Shown here piece after piece: positions 1 to 8,239 of a stretch of DNA of 57,021 nucleotides. Within the stretch, counting starts at the first letter, position 1; the number at the start of each line of letters is the position of its first letter. The notes beneath the pieces are model-generated. The model worked only from the letters and a program-made list of their open reading frames with translations. It was not told where the DNA came from and did not search any database. The position numbers and the translations under genes are program-made. The stretch lies in NCBI GenBank assembly GCA_945877255.1, contig CAMCRE010000009.1, forward strand, positions 1 to 57,021, read 5' to 3'. This DNA is from an uncultured Erysipelotrichaceae bacterium (GTDB lineage: Bacteria; Bacillota_I; Bacilli_A; Erysipelotrichales; Erysipelotrichaceae).

Positions 1-845
1 AAATATCAGAGTTCAAGGAAAAATATCATTGTATTAAAGACAGTATGAAAATAGAACCTTTTATTGGAGGGGGTGCAGTTCTTTTTGATGTTTTAAGCAA
101 CTATAATTTAGAAAAAATATATATAAGTGATATTAATGCTGAGCTGATTAATGCTTATTGTGTTGTTAGGGATAGTGTGGATAGTCTTATTTCATTATTG
201 AAAAGTATTCAAGATGAGTATTTACCATTATCTAACGATGAGCGTAAAATTTATTACAACATTAAAAGAGAACAATTTAACGATTTAAAAATTCATGATA
301 AAGAAATCTCAAACGTGGAGAAAGCGGCACTTATGATTTTTTTAAATAAGACATGTTTTAATGGATTGTATCGGGTGAATAAAAAAGGTTTATTTAATGT
401 TCCTATGGGTGTATATAAAAAACCTGTTATTTGTGATGAGAATAATCTTAGACTAATATCAAAAAAATTGCAAAATGTAACGATCGTATGTGGCGATTAT
501 AGATTGTCAAAGAAGTTTATTGATGAAAAAACTTTCGTTTATTTTGATCCGCCATATCGACCACTTACACATACAGCTAGTTTTACTTCGTATAATGAAA
601 ATGATTTTGATGATAATAGTCAAAAAGAGTTAGCGAATTATGTTGATGAAATAAGTAAAAAAGGTGCAAAGATAGTTATAAGTAATTCGGATCCTAAAAA
701 TTCAAACAAAGATGATGATTTTTTTGATGATATTTATTCTTCGCATATAATAAAAAGAGTTGAAGCATCTAGAATGATTAACTGTGATGGAAAATCACGA
801 GGAAAAATTAAAGAATTATTGATTTCTAATTTTGAAAGTGAATAA
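1..845 (+). CDS. D12-class adenine-specific DNA methyltransferase (Dam/DpnM-like), 5' end cut by the window
   Basis: Transfers a methyl group from S-adenosylmethionine to adenine, very probably in GATC, protecting host DNA from the adjacent endonuclease. The SAM-binding motif reads EPFIGGGAVLFDVL and the catalytic motif is FDPPY, near residue 170 of the visible part, the order expected of the D12/alpha class. The reading frame stays open upstream of the first ATG (position 45) to the window edge, and the usual N-terminal WxGGK segment is absent. The true start therefore lies outside the window and ATG 45 is probably internal. It is the first gene of a restriction-modification locus with the DpnII-like gene that follows. 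Confidence 0.85.
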   Translation, partial: ISEFKEKYHCIKDSMKIEPFIGGGAVLFDVLSNYNLEKIYISDINAELINAYCVVRDSVDSLISLLKSIQDEYLPLSNDERKIYYNIKREQFNDLKIHDKEISNVEKAALMIFLNKTCFNGLYRVNKKGLFNVPMGVYKKPVICDENNLRLISKKLQNVTIVCGDYRLSKKFIDEKTFVYFDPPYRPLTHTASFTSYNENDFDDNSQKELANYVDEISKKGAKIVISNSDPKNSNKDDDFFDDIYSSHIIKRVEASRMINCDGKSRGKIKELLISNFESE

Positions 846-992
846 AATTTAGGAAAAATCAAAAATTAAAATTACTTTAATAATGAGTATATATTAAAAT
901 GATTATGAAATAAATCCAATTTGAATATTAAAAACATATGAAAGTCTATGAGAATATTCGGTATTTAGATTTTTTGGAAAGGAGATAGAAAA

Positions 993-1856
993 TTGAAAAA
1001 AAGAAATTTTAATAAATGGTTGACAACTTTTAGGAATAGTATTGCTGATTATGGGTATTATGTTGATTTTGAAAAAGTACATAAAAATGTAGAAAAAGTT
1101 AAAATTGAATTAAATATATTAAATTCACTTATAGGTTCAAAAGATATCGAGAATGATTTTATATCTCTTATTGAAAAATATCCAAAAGTTTTAGAGTGTA
1201 TCCCTATACTTTTAGCAGTTAGAACAACTGAAATTTACGCTATGGATAATGAAGGAGCATTTATTTATGATTTCAAAAACAGAACATTATCTATCAATCA
1301 AATTAAAATATTTATGATAAAAACAGGTTTATTTGACTTGATAGAAAATCGTATTGTTAGTAATCTTGTGGATTATGTTACAGGTATTGAAACAGGATTA
1401 GATTCAAATGGTAGAAAAAATCGAGGCGGTCATTTAATAGAGAATCTAGTAGAAAATTTTATACAACAAGCGGGTTTTATAAAAGGGGAGTCATATTTTA
1501 AAGAAATGTATATACATCAAATTACTCAGAAATGGGGTATTGATTTATCGTGTATATCTAACCAAGGAAAATCGGAAAAACGATTTGATTTTGTGGTTGA
1601 GACAACTGATATGATTTATGGTATAGAAACAAATTTTTATGATCATGGAGGAAGTAAATTAAATGAAACAGCCCGAAGCTACAAGACTCTTGCTTTAGAA
1701 ACCAATAAAATAGACGGTTTTACATTTGTTTGGATTACAGATGGGAATGGATGGGTTAAAGCACGTAATAACCTTGAAGAGACTTTTGATATTATGCAAC
1801 ACATTTATAATATTAATGATTTAGAAACAGGGATAATAACTGAGGTGTTTAAATAG
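993..1856 (+). CDS. DpnII/MboI-family type II restriction endonuclease
   Basis: Predicted to cleave unmethylated GATC. The 287-residue protein matches the family length and recalled DpnII sequence along its whole extent, including NSLIGSK near residue 45, VSNLVDYVTGIE near 125, GRKNRGG, KRFDFVVET and GSKLNETARSYK near 225. The start is TTG at 993, supported by a strong GGAAAGGAG ribosome-binding site about 7 bases upstream. It lies downstream of the D12 methylase and ends 2 bases before the GTG of a second methylase, so the three probably form one locus. Function is by family resemblance; specificity is inferred. Confidence 0.88.
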   Translation: MKKRNFNKWLTTFRNSIADYGYYVDFEKVHKNVEKVKIELNILNSLIGSKDIENDFISLIEKYPKVLECIPILLAVRTTEIYAMDNEGAFIYDFKNRTLSINQIKIFMIKTGLFDLIENRIVSNLVDYVTGIETGLDSNGRKNRGGHLIENLVENFIQQAGFIKGESYFKEMYIHQITQKWGIDLSCISNQGKSEKRFDFVVETTDMIYGIETNFYDHGGSKLNETARSYKTLALETNKIDGFTFVWITDGNGWVKARNNLEETFDIMQHIYNINDLETGIITEVFK

Positions 1857-1858
1857 TG

Positions 1859-2601
1859 GTGAAAAAAATTACCAAATGGGAACCAGACGATTTTGAATTA
1901 GAAATGACCACACATTGGTCTTTTCCAAACGTGGCAATTGGGCGACACACGATGCTAAGTGGCGTGGCAATTGGTCTCCTTATATCCCGCGTAATATCTT
2001 GCTACGGTATTCAAAAGAAAAAGATTTAGTTCTGGATCAATTTGCTGGTGGAGGAACGACTCTGGTCGAAGCAAAATTACTTAATAGAAATATTATAGGA
2101 GTAGATGTAAATGATATAGCATTAGAGAGATGTAAAGAAAAAGTTCAATTTGATTTTTCTGGTGCTGACGGAGAAGTGAGATTGTATAAAGGTGATGCAC
2201 GAAAATTAAATTTTATTGAAAATGCGAGCGTTGATTTGATATGTACACACCCTCCTTATTCTGATATCATAAAATACAGCGAAGATATCGAGGAAGATTT
2301 ATCTCATTTAAATGTTACGGATTTTCTTGAAGAAATGAAACTAGTTGCGGCTGAATGTTATCGAGTTTTAAAAAAAGACAAATTTTGTGTTATTCTTATG
2401 GGGGATATACGTAAAAAAGGTCATATGATACCAATGTCATTTGAAGTTATGCGCATTTTTGAAAATTCAGGATTTAAATTAAAAGAGTTAATAATTAAGG
2501 AACAACACAATTGTAAGGCTACCGGATATTGGAAAACAAACAGTGCGAAATTTAATTTTTTGTTGATAGCACATGAATATTTATTTGTATTCAAAAAATA
2601 A
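1859..2601 (+). CDS. DNA methyltransferase (RGNWSPYIPRN family), apparently frameshifted near its N terminus
   Basis: A second SAM-dependent DNA methylase of the type often paired with restriction enzymes. The main frame has RGNWSPYIPRN, the SAM motif DQFAGGGTTLVEAK and a catalytic motif THPPYSD. It lacks the family's first residues, but those are encoded one frame away: from GTG 1859 (MKKITKWEPDDFELEM then TTHWSFP) the frame runs to about 1927. One extra A in the AAA at 1927-1929 would join the halves as SFPKRGNW. The gene is either a recent pseudogene or a sequencing or assembly error. Translation could restart at TTG 1915, leaving most of the enzyme. A GAGGTG ribosome site at 1842-1847 serves GTG 1859. 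Confidence 0.72.
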
Positions 2602-2638
2602 AACCATGATTATTAACACGACTTTGCTAATATTAATT

Positions 2639-2678
2639 AAAAATACTTACTTTTATTTTCCCGGAAGTGAGTATTTTT
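2639..2678. terminator. Intrinsic terminator after the restriction-modification locus
   Basis: Twelve-base arms (AAAAATACTTAC at 2639-2650 and GTGAGTATTTTT at 2667-2678) pair with one G-T wobble around a 16-base loop. The 3' arm ends in five T, giving a terminator for the plus-strand methylase. Confidence 0.7.
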
Positions 2679-2949
2679 AAATTGACATTAATAATAGCGA
2701 TACATCAAAAGAATCTTTTCATCAATATTACTTACTCCCACAATCGTTTCTCAGATTTATCGCACTCCTTAAATTTTCTGTTCATTTTAGTGTCCCCATT
2801 TCTTTAGCAGCTGGATCATGTAGGCGCTTTTTTCCATAACAAAAACATATCCCCAGAAACTAAACACATCTACAGTTATGTATCTAGTTTCTGGGGATAT
2901 GTATAACTATTTTAAAAGCTTAATAATTTTCATGATACTAAATTTAATA
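2679..2949. other. 271-bp gene-free spacer with a long hairpin
   Basis: No convincing gene is visible on either strand; short frames on the minus strand are broken by stops. The region separates the restriction-modification locus from the minus-strand genes and contains the 18-bp inverted repeat listed separately. It may hold remnants of an older insertion, but none could be identified. Confidence 0.5.
2845..2902. repeat. Perfect 18-bp inverted repeat
   Basis: ACATATCCCCAGAAACTA at 2845-2862 is exactly reverse-complemented at 2885-2902, with a 22-base spacer. It lacks an adjoining T tract, so it is not a classical terminator. It sits just past the 3' end of the minus-strand membrane protein gene and could act as an mRNA 3' end structure or be a mobile-element remnant. 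Confidence 0.75.
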
Positions 2950-3327
2950 TTACATTTTAATGAATCGACTTATAATTTTATTAACTAGCCAAAATACTAT
3001 GCCATACACTAAAAACCCATATATTACGATAAACATCCAATCAAAAATGTGTGAATGTAGTTCGTCAGTAAAAATTGCAAAGATTAAAGATAATGCAGCA
3101 CCAATTACAGCAAATAAATTTAATGTTAGTAAAAATGTCCGACTTTTTCCGATTTGGGGTAATAACCAACCACTATAAAAATACTGTATCAGTGCAATAA
3201 TAGACGTTGTAGAAATAATCCACAAAAAACCTGTTAGAGGTGGGAAATCTGCACCAGAAAACGCAATAAAATTTGAGATGAGGAAAAATAATCCAGCTAT
3301 ACATAATTGAAATTTTTTGATATTCAT
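2950..3327 (-). CDS. Hypothetical four-helix membrane protein
   Basis: Unrecognised 125-residue protein with four predicted membrane helices: residues about 5-25, 30-55, 62-85 and 92-118. It ends in a short basic tail. The start at 3327 (MNIKKFQLC) is preferred because GGAGG (plus-strand 3333-3337) lies 5 bases upstream; an ORF extending to 3345 has no such site. It follows the DUF1846 gene on the same strand and may be read from it by readthrough. No catalytic motif is visible, so no function is proposed. Confidence 0.7.
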   Translation of the reverse strand: MNIKKFQLCIAGLFFLISNFIAFSGADFPPLTGFLWIISTTSIIALIQYFYSGWLLPQIGKSRTFLLTLNLFAVIGAALSLIFAIFTDELHSHIFDWMFIVIYGFLVYGIVFWLVNKIISRFIKM

Positions 3328-3342
3328 AGTAACCTCCATTAA

Positions 3343-3375
3343 CAAAACATGCCAGAAGTTTATTAGACATGTTTT
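3343..3375 (-). terminator. Possible terminator of the DUF1846 gene
   Basis: AAAACATG and CATGTTTT form an 8-bp stem just downstream of the DUF1846 stop on the minus strand. The following T run is short, so termination is likely partial, letting some transcripts continue into the 125-aa membrane protein gene. Confidence 0.45.
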
Positions 3376-3383
3376 ATTCGTTA

Positions 3384-4871
3384 TTATTTTTTGTGATATA
3401 GTTTTTTAGTACGGAAAATAGGTTCTGATGTACAATTTAATTTTAATTTTTTTATAGTATTTCTATCAACTGCATCTAACATCACAGTAGAATGACACTC
3501 ACAATTTTTTAATTTAGAAAGTTGTTGCATCGCAACACTTGCAAGAGGATTCGTTAATGCAGAAATTGAAAGCGCAAGCAATACTTCTTCAATGTGTAAA
3601 CGAGGGCTAGAATGACCTAACGTATTTATTTTTAAATCATTAATTGGTTCAATAAAGTTTTTAGAAATTAACGGCATGGCATCATCAATGTTACCTAATT
3701 TCTTTAAAGCATTAATTAATGCAGCAGCAGGTGCACCTAATAGCGGCGTTCTTCTACCAACAGCAATTTCTCCGTTAGGAAGTTGTATTGCAAAGGCTGT
3801 TTCATTAGATTGTTTTGATTTTTTGGTTGCGGCCTCAACAACAACACGATCTTCAGGTTTTGTTTTTGCGAGTGCCATTAAATTTCTAGCTTTTTCAACC
3901 ATTGAATCATTAGCTTTACCTGTTTTTAAGTCACAAAGTGTGTGATAATATCTTCTAACGATTTCTTCTTTTCCGGCTAGTTGTGCTGCTTCATCATCAA
4001 TAATGCAGTGACCAGCCATATTTACTCCCATATCTGTTGGTGAATAATATGGAGATTTTCCTAAAATGTTTTCCAATATTGTACTTAATAACGGGAATAC
4101 CTCAACATCTCTATTATAATTTACAACGATTTCATTGTATTTTTGAAGGTGAAAAGGGTCTATCATGTTAATATCATTTAAATCAACAGTGGCTGCTTCA
4201 TAAGCCAGATTAACGGGATGTTGTAATGGGATATTCCATATTGGGAAAGTTTCAAATTTTGCATATCCTGCCATAATTCCACGTTTATTATCATGATACA
4301 TTTGAGACAGACAAGTTGCCATTTTCCCACTTCCAGGTCCTGGTGCAGTAACAACGATAATAGATTTTTCTGTTTCGATATATTCATTACGGCCTAATCC
4401 ATCTTCACTCACAACAGTATTTAAGTCATGTGGATAACCCGCAATAGGATAGTGTAAATAAACTTTAACACCTAAGCGTTGCAGTTTTTCTTTGAAAACT
4501 ACAGCCGAAGGTTGATTTTCATATCTAGTGATGACAACACTACCAACTAATAAGTTTACACTTCTAAATGCATCAATTAATCTTAGAACTTCTAAATCAT
4601 ATCCGATTTCTAAGTCACCACGTTGTTTATTATTTTCAATATCTTTCGCATGAATTGCAATGACGATTTCTACAGCATCTTTCATCTGCAACAACATTTT
4701 TAATTTACTATCTGGTAAAAAACCAGGCAATACACGAGATGCGTGTTCATCATCAAAAAGTTTGCCACCAAATTCAAGGTAAAGTTTCCCTTCGAATTGA
4801 GAAGCACGTTTTAAAATATGTTCTGATTGAATCCGAATATATTTATCATTATCAAAAGCAATTTTTTTCAT
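3384..4871 (-). CDS. DUF1846 family protein
   Basis: A 495-residue cytosolic protein of the DUF1846 family, close to the family's usual 500 residues. The biochemical role is not established. Family-like segments include MKKIAFDNDKYI at the N terminus, LYLEFGGKLFDD, VTAPGPGSGKMATCLSQMYHD near 190-210 (a phosphate-binding-like glycine loop) and a glycine- and alanine-rich LLGAPAAALINAL stretch near 390. The start at 4871 is chosen for the GGAGG 4 bases upstream; an upstream ATG at 4904 has no ribosome site. It is divergent from the DUF1576 gene and has its own sigma-A promoter at 4895-4923. Confidence 0.88.
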   Translation of the reverse strand: MKKIAFDNDKYIRIQSEHILKRASQFEGKLYLEFGGKLFDDEHASRVLPGFLPDSKLKMLLQMKDAVEIVIAIHAKDIENNKQRGDLEIGYDLEVLRLIDAFRSVNLLVGSVVITRYENQPSAVVFKEKLQRLGVKVYLHYPIAGYPHDLNTVVSEDGLGRNEYIETEKSIIVVTAPGPGSGKMATCLSQMYHDNKRGIMAGYAKFETFPIWNIPLQHPVNLAYEAATVDLNDINMIDPFHLQKYNEIVVNYNRDVEVFPLLSTILENILGKSPYYSPTDMGVNMAGHCIIDDEAAQLAGKEEIVRRYYHTLCDLKTGKANDSMVEKARNLMALAKTKPEDRVVVEAATKKSKQSNETAFAIQLPNGEIAVGRRTPLLGAPAAALINALKKLGNIDDAMPLISKNFIEPINDLKINTLGHSSPRLHIEEVLLALSISALTNPLASVAMQQLSKLKNCECHSTVMLDAVDRNTIKKLKLNCTSEPIFRTKKLYHKK

Positions 4872-4894
4872 ATACCCTCCTAATCCATTTTTGA

Positions 4895-4923
4895 ATTGTA
4901 GCATATTTTAGAAAAAGCGTCAA
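4895..4923 (-). promoter_or_regulatory. Sigma-A promoter of the DUF1846 gene
   Basis: On the minus strand TTGACG is followed after exactly 17 bases by TACAAT, placed 24-52 bases upstream of the chosen start. Confidence 0.7.
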
Positions 4924-4997
4924 ATTTTTCAATGATAAATACGTCTTTTTAATGATTGTAATATTGTTTTATGTTACAATAAATAAGGAGGAATAAC

Positions 4998-6230
4998 ATG
5001 AATAAAAAAGAAGTTTTAAGTAAATCCCACCAACAATTAATATTGTTTATTATGCCAACTATATTAATAATAATGTCTTTTTACTACGGGAACATCACAA
5101 AAATAATACATGGCATGTTATGGAATAATCGCTTAATATCTGATTCTTTTGAAATAATGGGGATTGGGGCAACATTGTTGAATGCTGGGATAGTAGGATT
5201 GGCAAGTGCAATAATTATTAAATTATTAGACATGAAACCAACTGGTGTGATTTTTGCGGGGACAATGTTAATGATGGGATTTTCTTTTTTAGGGAAAAAC
5301 ATCGTTAATGTTATCCCAATATTTATAGGCGGCTTTTTATACGCAAAATATCAAAAAGTGACGTTCAAAAGTGTTGTAATTACAACGATGTTAACGACAA
5401 CGATTGCGCCAATAGTTTCTAGTTTAGTACATATTCATGCTAATTTATTAGTAGGGATAATAATAAGTGTAACTGTGGGGATAGCGATTGGTTTTTTTCT
5501 GCCTGCAATTTCTTCACAAGTAGTAGTGGCGCATCACGGGTATTCGTTGTATAATGTCGGATTCTCCGCAGGATTAGTTGGCATGGTTTTATACGGTATT
5601 TTAAAAAGTATTGGAATAGAATTTACAACACACACATTTATTTATCGTAATTTTCCAATTGGTGTGTGGATAATGTTTTTAATAATATTTATCATATATA
5701 TTGTAATCGGAATAATTGGACATGCGAATGTAAAACAATTTATTCAACTGCAAAAAAGCAGTGGTAAGTTAGTAAGTGATTTTACAAGAATGTTTGGATT
5801 TAGTACGAGCTTAATTAATATCGGAATATTGGGTATCGTTGGATTAGGAATTGCGTTTTATTTCAAAACTTTAAATGGTGCTGTGATTAGTGGATTATTA
5901 TCGGTAGTAGCTTTTGGTGGTTTTGGAAAACATTTAAGAAATACGATTCCTATTCAAATAGGTGTTGGTATAGCGGCAATGTTTTTAGCTAAAAACATTG
6001 ATATTAGTTTAATATTAATGACAGTATTTTTAGCAACATCTTTAGCACCTGTAGCAGGTGAATTTGGAATAGGTTGGGGAATATTGACAGGAATATTACA
6101 TATGTTTTTAGTGTGGAATTTTGCTAGTTTACATGGTGGTATTAGTTTATATAATAATGGTTTAAGTGCCGGAATTTTAGCGATGGTGTTAATTCCATGT
6201 ATACAGTTATTAAAAGGAGAAATAGAATGA
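4998..6230 (+). CDS. DUF1576 family multi-pass membrane protein
   Basis: A 410-residue integral membrane protein matching the DUF1576 family. About ten to twelve hydrophobic helices are arranged as two similar halves: both contain a histidine-glycine segment followed by SLYN, HHGYSLYNVGFSAGLVGMV near 180 and LHGGISLYNNGLSAGILAMV near 380. This internal repeat resembles transporters, but no substrate is known. AAGGAGG precedes ATG 4998. The stop overlaps the start of the 112-aa gene downstream in ATGA, so the two are translationally coupled. An ATTGTAA/TTACAAT inverted repeat at 4955-4980 lies in the divergent promoter region and could be an operator. Confidence 0.85.
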   Translation: MNKKEVLSKSHQQLILFIMPTILIIMSFYYGNITKIIHGMLWNNRLISDSFEIMGIGATLLNAGIVGLASAIIIKLLDMKPTGVIFAGTMLMMGFSFLGKNIVNVIPIFIGGFLYAKYQKVTFKSVVITTMLTTTIAPIVSSLVHIHANLLVGIIISVTVGIAIGFFLPAISSQVVVAHHGYSLYNVGFSAGLVGMVLYGILKSIGIEFTTHTFIYRNFPIGVWIMFLIIFIIYIVIGIIGHANVKQFIQLQKSSGKLVSDFTRMFGFSTSLINIGILGIVGLGIAFYFKTLNGAVISGLLSVVAFGGFGKHLRNTIPIQIGVGIAAMFLAKNIDISLILMTVFLATSLAPVAGEFGIGWGILTGILHMFLVWNFASLHGGISLYNNGLSAGILAMVLIPCIQLLKGEIE

Positions 6231-6565
6231 AACATAAAGGTGTTCGTCGTGCAGCGCACATTTTAAATGAAATAAATTTGTATTTACTAGAAAAAAATGC
6301 AACAAGAATTGTGAATGAAATAATAGAATTACCTGATAAAACCGCAATTTCCGCAGTCGGAAAAGTTACATTAAACGAAGATGAATTACAACTTATAAAA
6401 ATGGCATTAGAAGCACATCATGAGTATGAATATGACCAATATTGGGGACTAGTTGGTGAAGGAACACATTGTGATGAAATTCCAATATTAGGTAGTTTGA
6501 TCGATTATTCTGAAGTTGAATACAACGAAGGTGTGCTACGCATTTACTGTGAGAGAAAGCAATAG
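6227..6565 (+). CDS. Conserved hypothetical protein coupled to the DUF1576 gene
   Basis: A 112-residue soluble protein, not recognised as a named family. It starts at ATG 6227, overlapping the DUF1576 stop as ATGA, with AAAGGAG upstream; the longer frame from 6197 lies wholly inside the previous gene. The N terminus is basic (MKHKGVRRAAHILNEINLYL). The C-terminal half is acidic with a YWGLVGEGTHCDEIPILG segment. Tight coupling to a membrane transporter-like protein suggests a cytosolic partner or regulator, which is only inference. Confidence 0.75.
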   Translation: MKHKGVRRAAHILNEINLYLLEKNATRIVNEIIELPDKTAISAVGKVTLNEDELQLIKMALEAHHEYEYDQYWGLVGEGTHCDEIPILGSLIDYSEVEYNEGVLRIYCERKQ

Positions 6566-6568
6566 GAC

Positions 6569-6598
6569 TTGCTAATCAAAAAGGTATGGTGGTATAAT
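6569..6598 (+). promoter_or_regulatory. Sigma-A promoter of the ftsE cluster
   Basis: TTGCTA and TATAAT are 18 bases apart, ending 26 bases before the ftsE start. Confidence 0.65.
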
Positions 6599-6624
6599 GT
6601 AATATATAGAATGAGGTATGTATT

Positions 6625-7314
6625 ATGATTTTTTTAAAAAATATTTCTAAAGAATATAAGAATGGTGTGCGTGCATTAAATGGCATTAATCTCCATATTG
6701 AAAAAGGTGAATTTATTTATATTATTGGACCCACAGGAAGTGGAAAATCAACGTTAATAAAAATTTTAGATGGTGAAGAAATACCAGACTCTGGTGAAGT
6801 AGAGGTTGCGGGTGTCAATGTTGGGAAGTTAAAACATCGACAAGTACCTTATTACCGTCGAAAAATTGGTGTTGTATTCCAAGATTTCCGTTTATTGCCT
6901 AAACTAACGATTTTTGAAAATATTGCATTTGCGTTAGAAGTAGTAGGAAAAAATAAAAGGGAAATTAGAAAACGTGTTCGAGAAGTTTTAAAATTAGTAG
7001 ATTTAGAAGAAAAAGCAAAATCTTTTCCACACGAGCTTTCAGGAGGACAACAACAACGTGCAGTAATTGGGCGTGCGATTGCCAATTCGCCAAAAGTATT
7101 GATTGCGGATGAGCCAACAGGAAACTTAGATCCAGATAAATCACGTGAAATTATTCAATTATTAGAAAAAATTAATGAAGAAGAAGAAACAACTATTTTA
7201 ATGGTTACCCACGATAGTGAAATCGTTAATACGGTTAAAAAGCGAACAGTAGCGTTAGAACAAGGATATATTGTTGCTGATATTATGAAAGGTGGTTATA
7301 TAAAACATGATTAG
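6625..7314 (+). CDS. ftsE: FtsE, cell-division ABC transporter ATPase
   Basis: Cytosolic ATPase of the FtsEX complex, which controls septal or lateral wall hydrolases rather than moving a solute. All nucleotide-binding motifs are intact: Walker A GPTGSGKST at residues 35-43, signature LSGGQQQR near 138, Walker B VLIADEPTGNLD near 158 and the switch histidine in MVTHDSE. The 229-residue length is normal. The C terminus overlaps the start of ftsX by 8 bases, so the products are made together. A dedicated promoter lies just upstream. Confidence 0.95.
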   Translation: MIFLKNISKEYKNGVRALNGINLHIEKGEFIYIIGPTGSGKSTLIKILDGEEIPDSGEVEVAGVNVGKLKHRQVPYYRRKIGVVFQDFRLLPKLTIFENIAFALEVVGKNKREIRKRVREVLKLVDLEEKAKSFPHELSGGQQQRAVIGRAIANSPKVLIADEPTGNLDPDKSREIIQLLEKINEEEETTILMVTHDSEIVNTVKKRTVALEQGYIVADIMKGGYIKHD

Positions 7315-8239
7315 ATCATTAAGTTTTCATTTTAAATCAGCGATTAAAAATTTATTTCGTCATTTTGGAATGACATTATTATCGCTGACTGGAATAACGA
7401 TTATCTTAACATTAATCGCAACTTTTGTAGTTTCATCAGTTAATATTGGTGCGATCACAAACGGTATTACTAAAAATATTAAGATCCAAGCGTTAGTAGA
7501 TCCAGTTGTCACATCTGAAGAAATTAAAACTTTGCAAAGTGCTATCCAAACAATAGATGGTGTAGAGTCGGTAGTGCATAAGACGAAACATGATGAATTA
7601 GAATCGTTTATTAAAAATACATCAACAGGAGATCAAGAATCTGCGTTTGCACAATATCGTGGGGCAGAAAATCCATTAAAAGATGCATTTTATGTAACAT
7701 TAAAAAATCAAGATTCTTTAATTGGATCAACAGATCAAGCACAAAAACAACGACTACAAACTATTCGTCAAAAAATTAGCGAAATAAAAGGTATCACAAA
7801 TGTATTTTATGGTGGTTCTTCAGTTGAAAAATTAATTGTGTTACTTTCAAATATTAAAATTATTGGATATGTGATTACTGGAATTTTAGGAATATTATCG
7901 ATTTTCTTAATTCAAAATACGATTAAATCCACAATTTATGCAAGACAAGAAGAAATTGCGATTATGCGTAACGTAGGTGCAAGTAATGGATTTATTAAAG
8001 TTCCGTTTATGATTGAAGGAATTATTATTGGATTAATCGGCAGTATTATTCCAAGTACGATAGTTATTTTAGGTTATCCGTCATTATATAAAGTCGTTAA
8101 TGCGGTTAAAGTCGTTAAATTGATTGAAGTACAACCATTTGTGTATCAAGTTGCATTAATTTTAGCAGGAATAGGAATGGTTATCGGTTTAATTGGTGCG
8201 TTTTTATCTACAACTAAATACTTGAGGTTCAAACGATGA
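7307..8239 (+). CDS. ftsX: FtsX, cell-division ABC transporter permease
   Basis: Membrane partner of FtsE. The 310-residue protein has one N-terminal helix (about 22-45), an extracellular domain of about 120 residues that would bind the wall hydrolase, and three C-terminal helices in the usual FtsX fold. The conserved RQEEIAIMRNVGASNGFI loop near residue 215-232 is the coupling helix that contacts FtsE. It overlaps ftsE by 8 bases and the M23 hydrolase gene by 4 bases (ATGA), so all three are co-translated and probably form one complex. Confidence 0.94.
   Translation: MIRSLSFHFKSAIKNLFRHFGMTLLSLTGITIILTLIATFVVSSVNIGAITNGITKNIKIQALVDPVVTSEEIKTLQSAIQTIDGVESVVHKTKHDELESFIKNTSTGDQESAFAQYRGAENPLKDAFYVTLKNQDSLIGSTDQAQKQRLQTIRQKISEIKGITNVFYGGSSVEKLIVLLSNIKIIGYVITGILGILSIFLIQNTIKSTIYARQEEIAIMRNVGASNGFIKVPFMIEGIIIGLIGSIIPSTIVILGYPSLYKVVNAVKVVKLIEVQPFVYQVALILAGIGMVIGLIGAFLSTTKYLRFKR

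Noticed and set aside
1915-1935. Phase-variable homopolymer in the second methylase
   Set aside because: The tract is only three A (four in the inferred intact form), too short for typical slippage control.
3676-3945. ORFs on the strand opposite to DUF1846, mfd, rarA, ABC-F and others
   Set aside because: They lack ribosome sites and family features and mirror the codons of well-supported genes.
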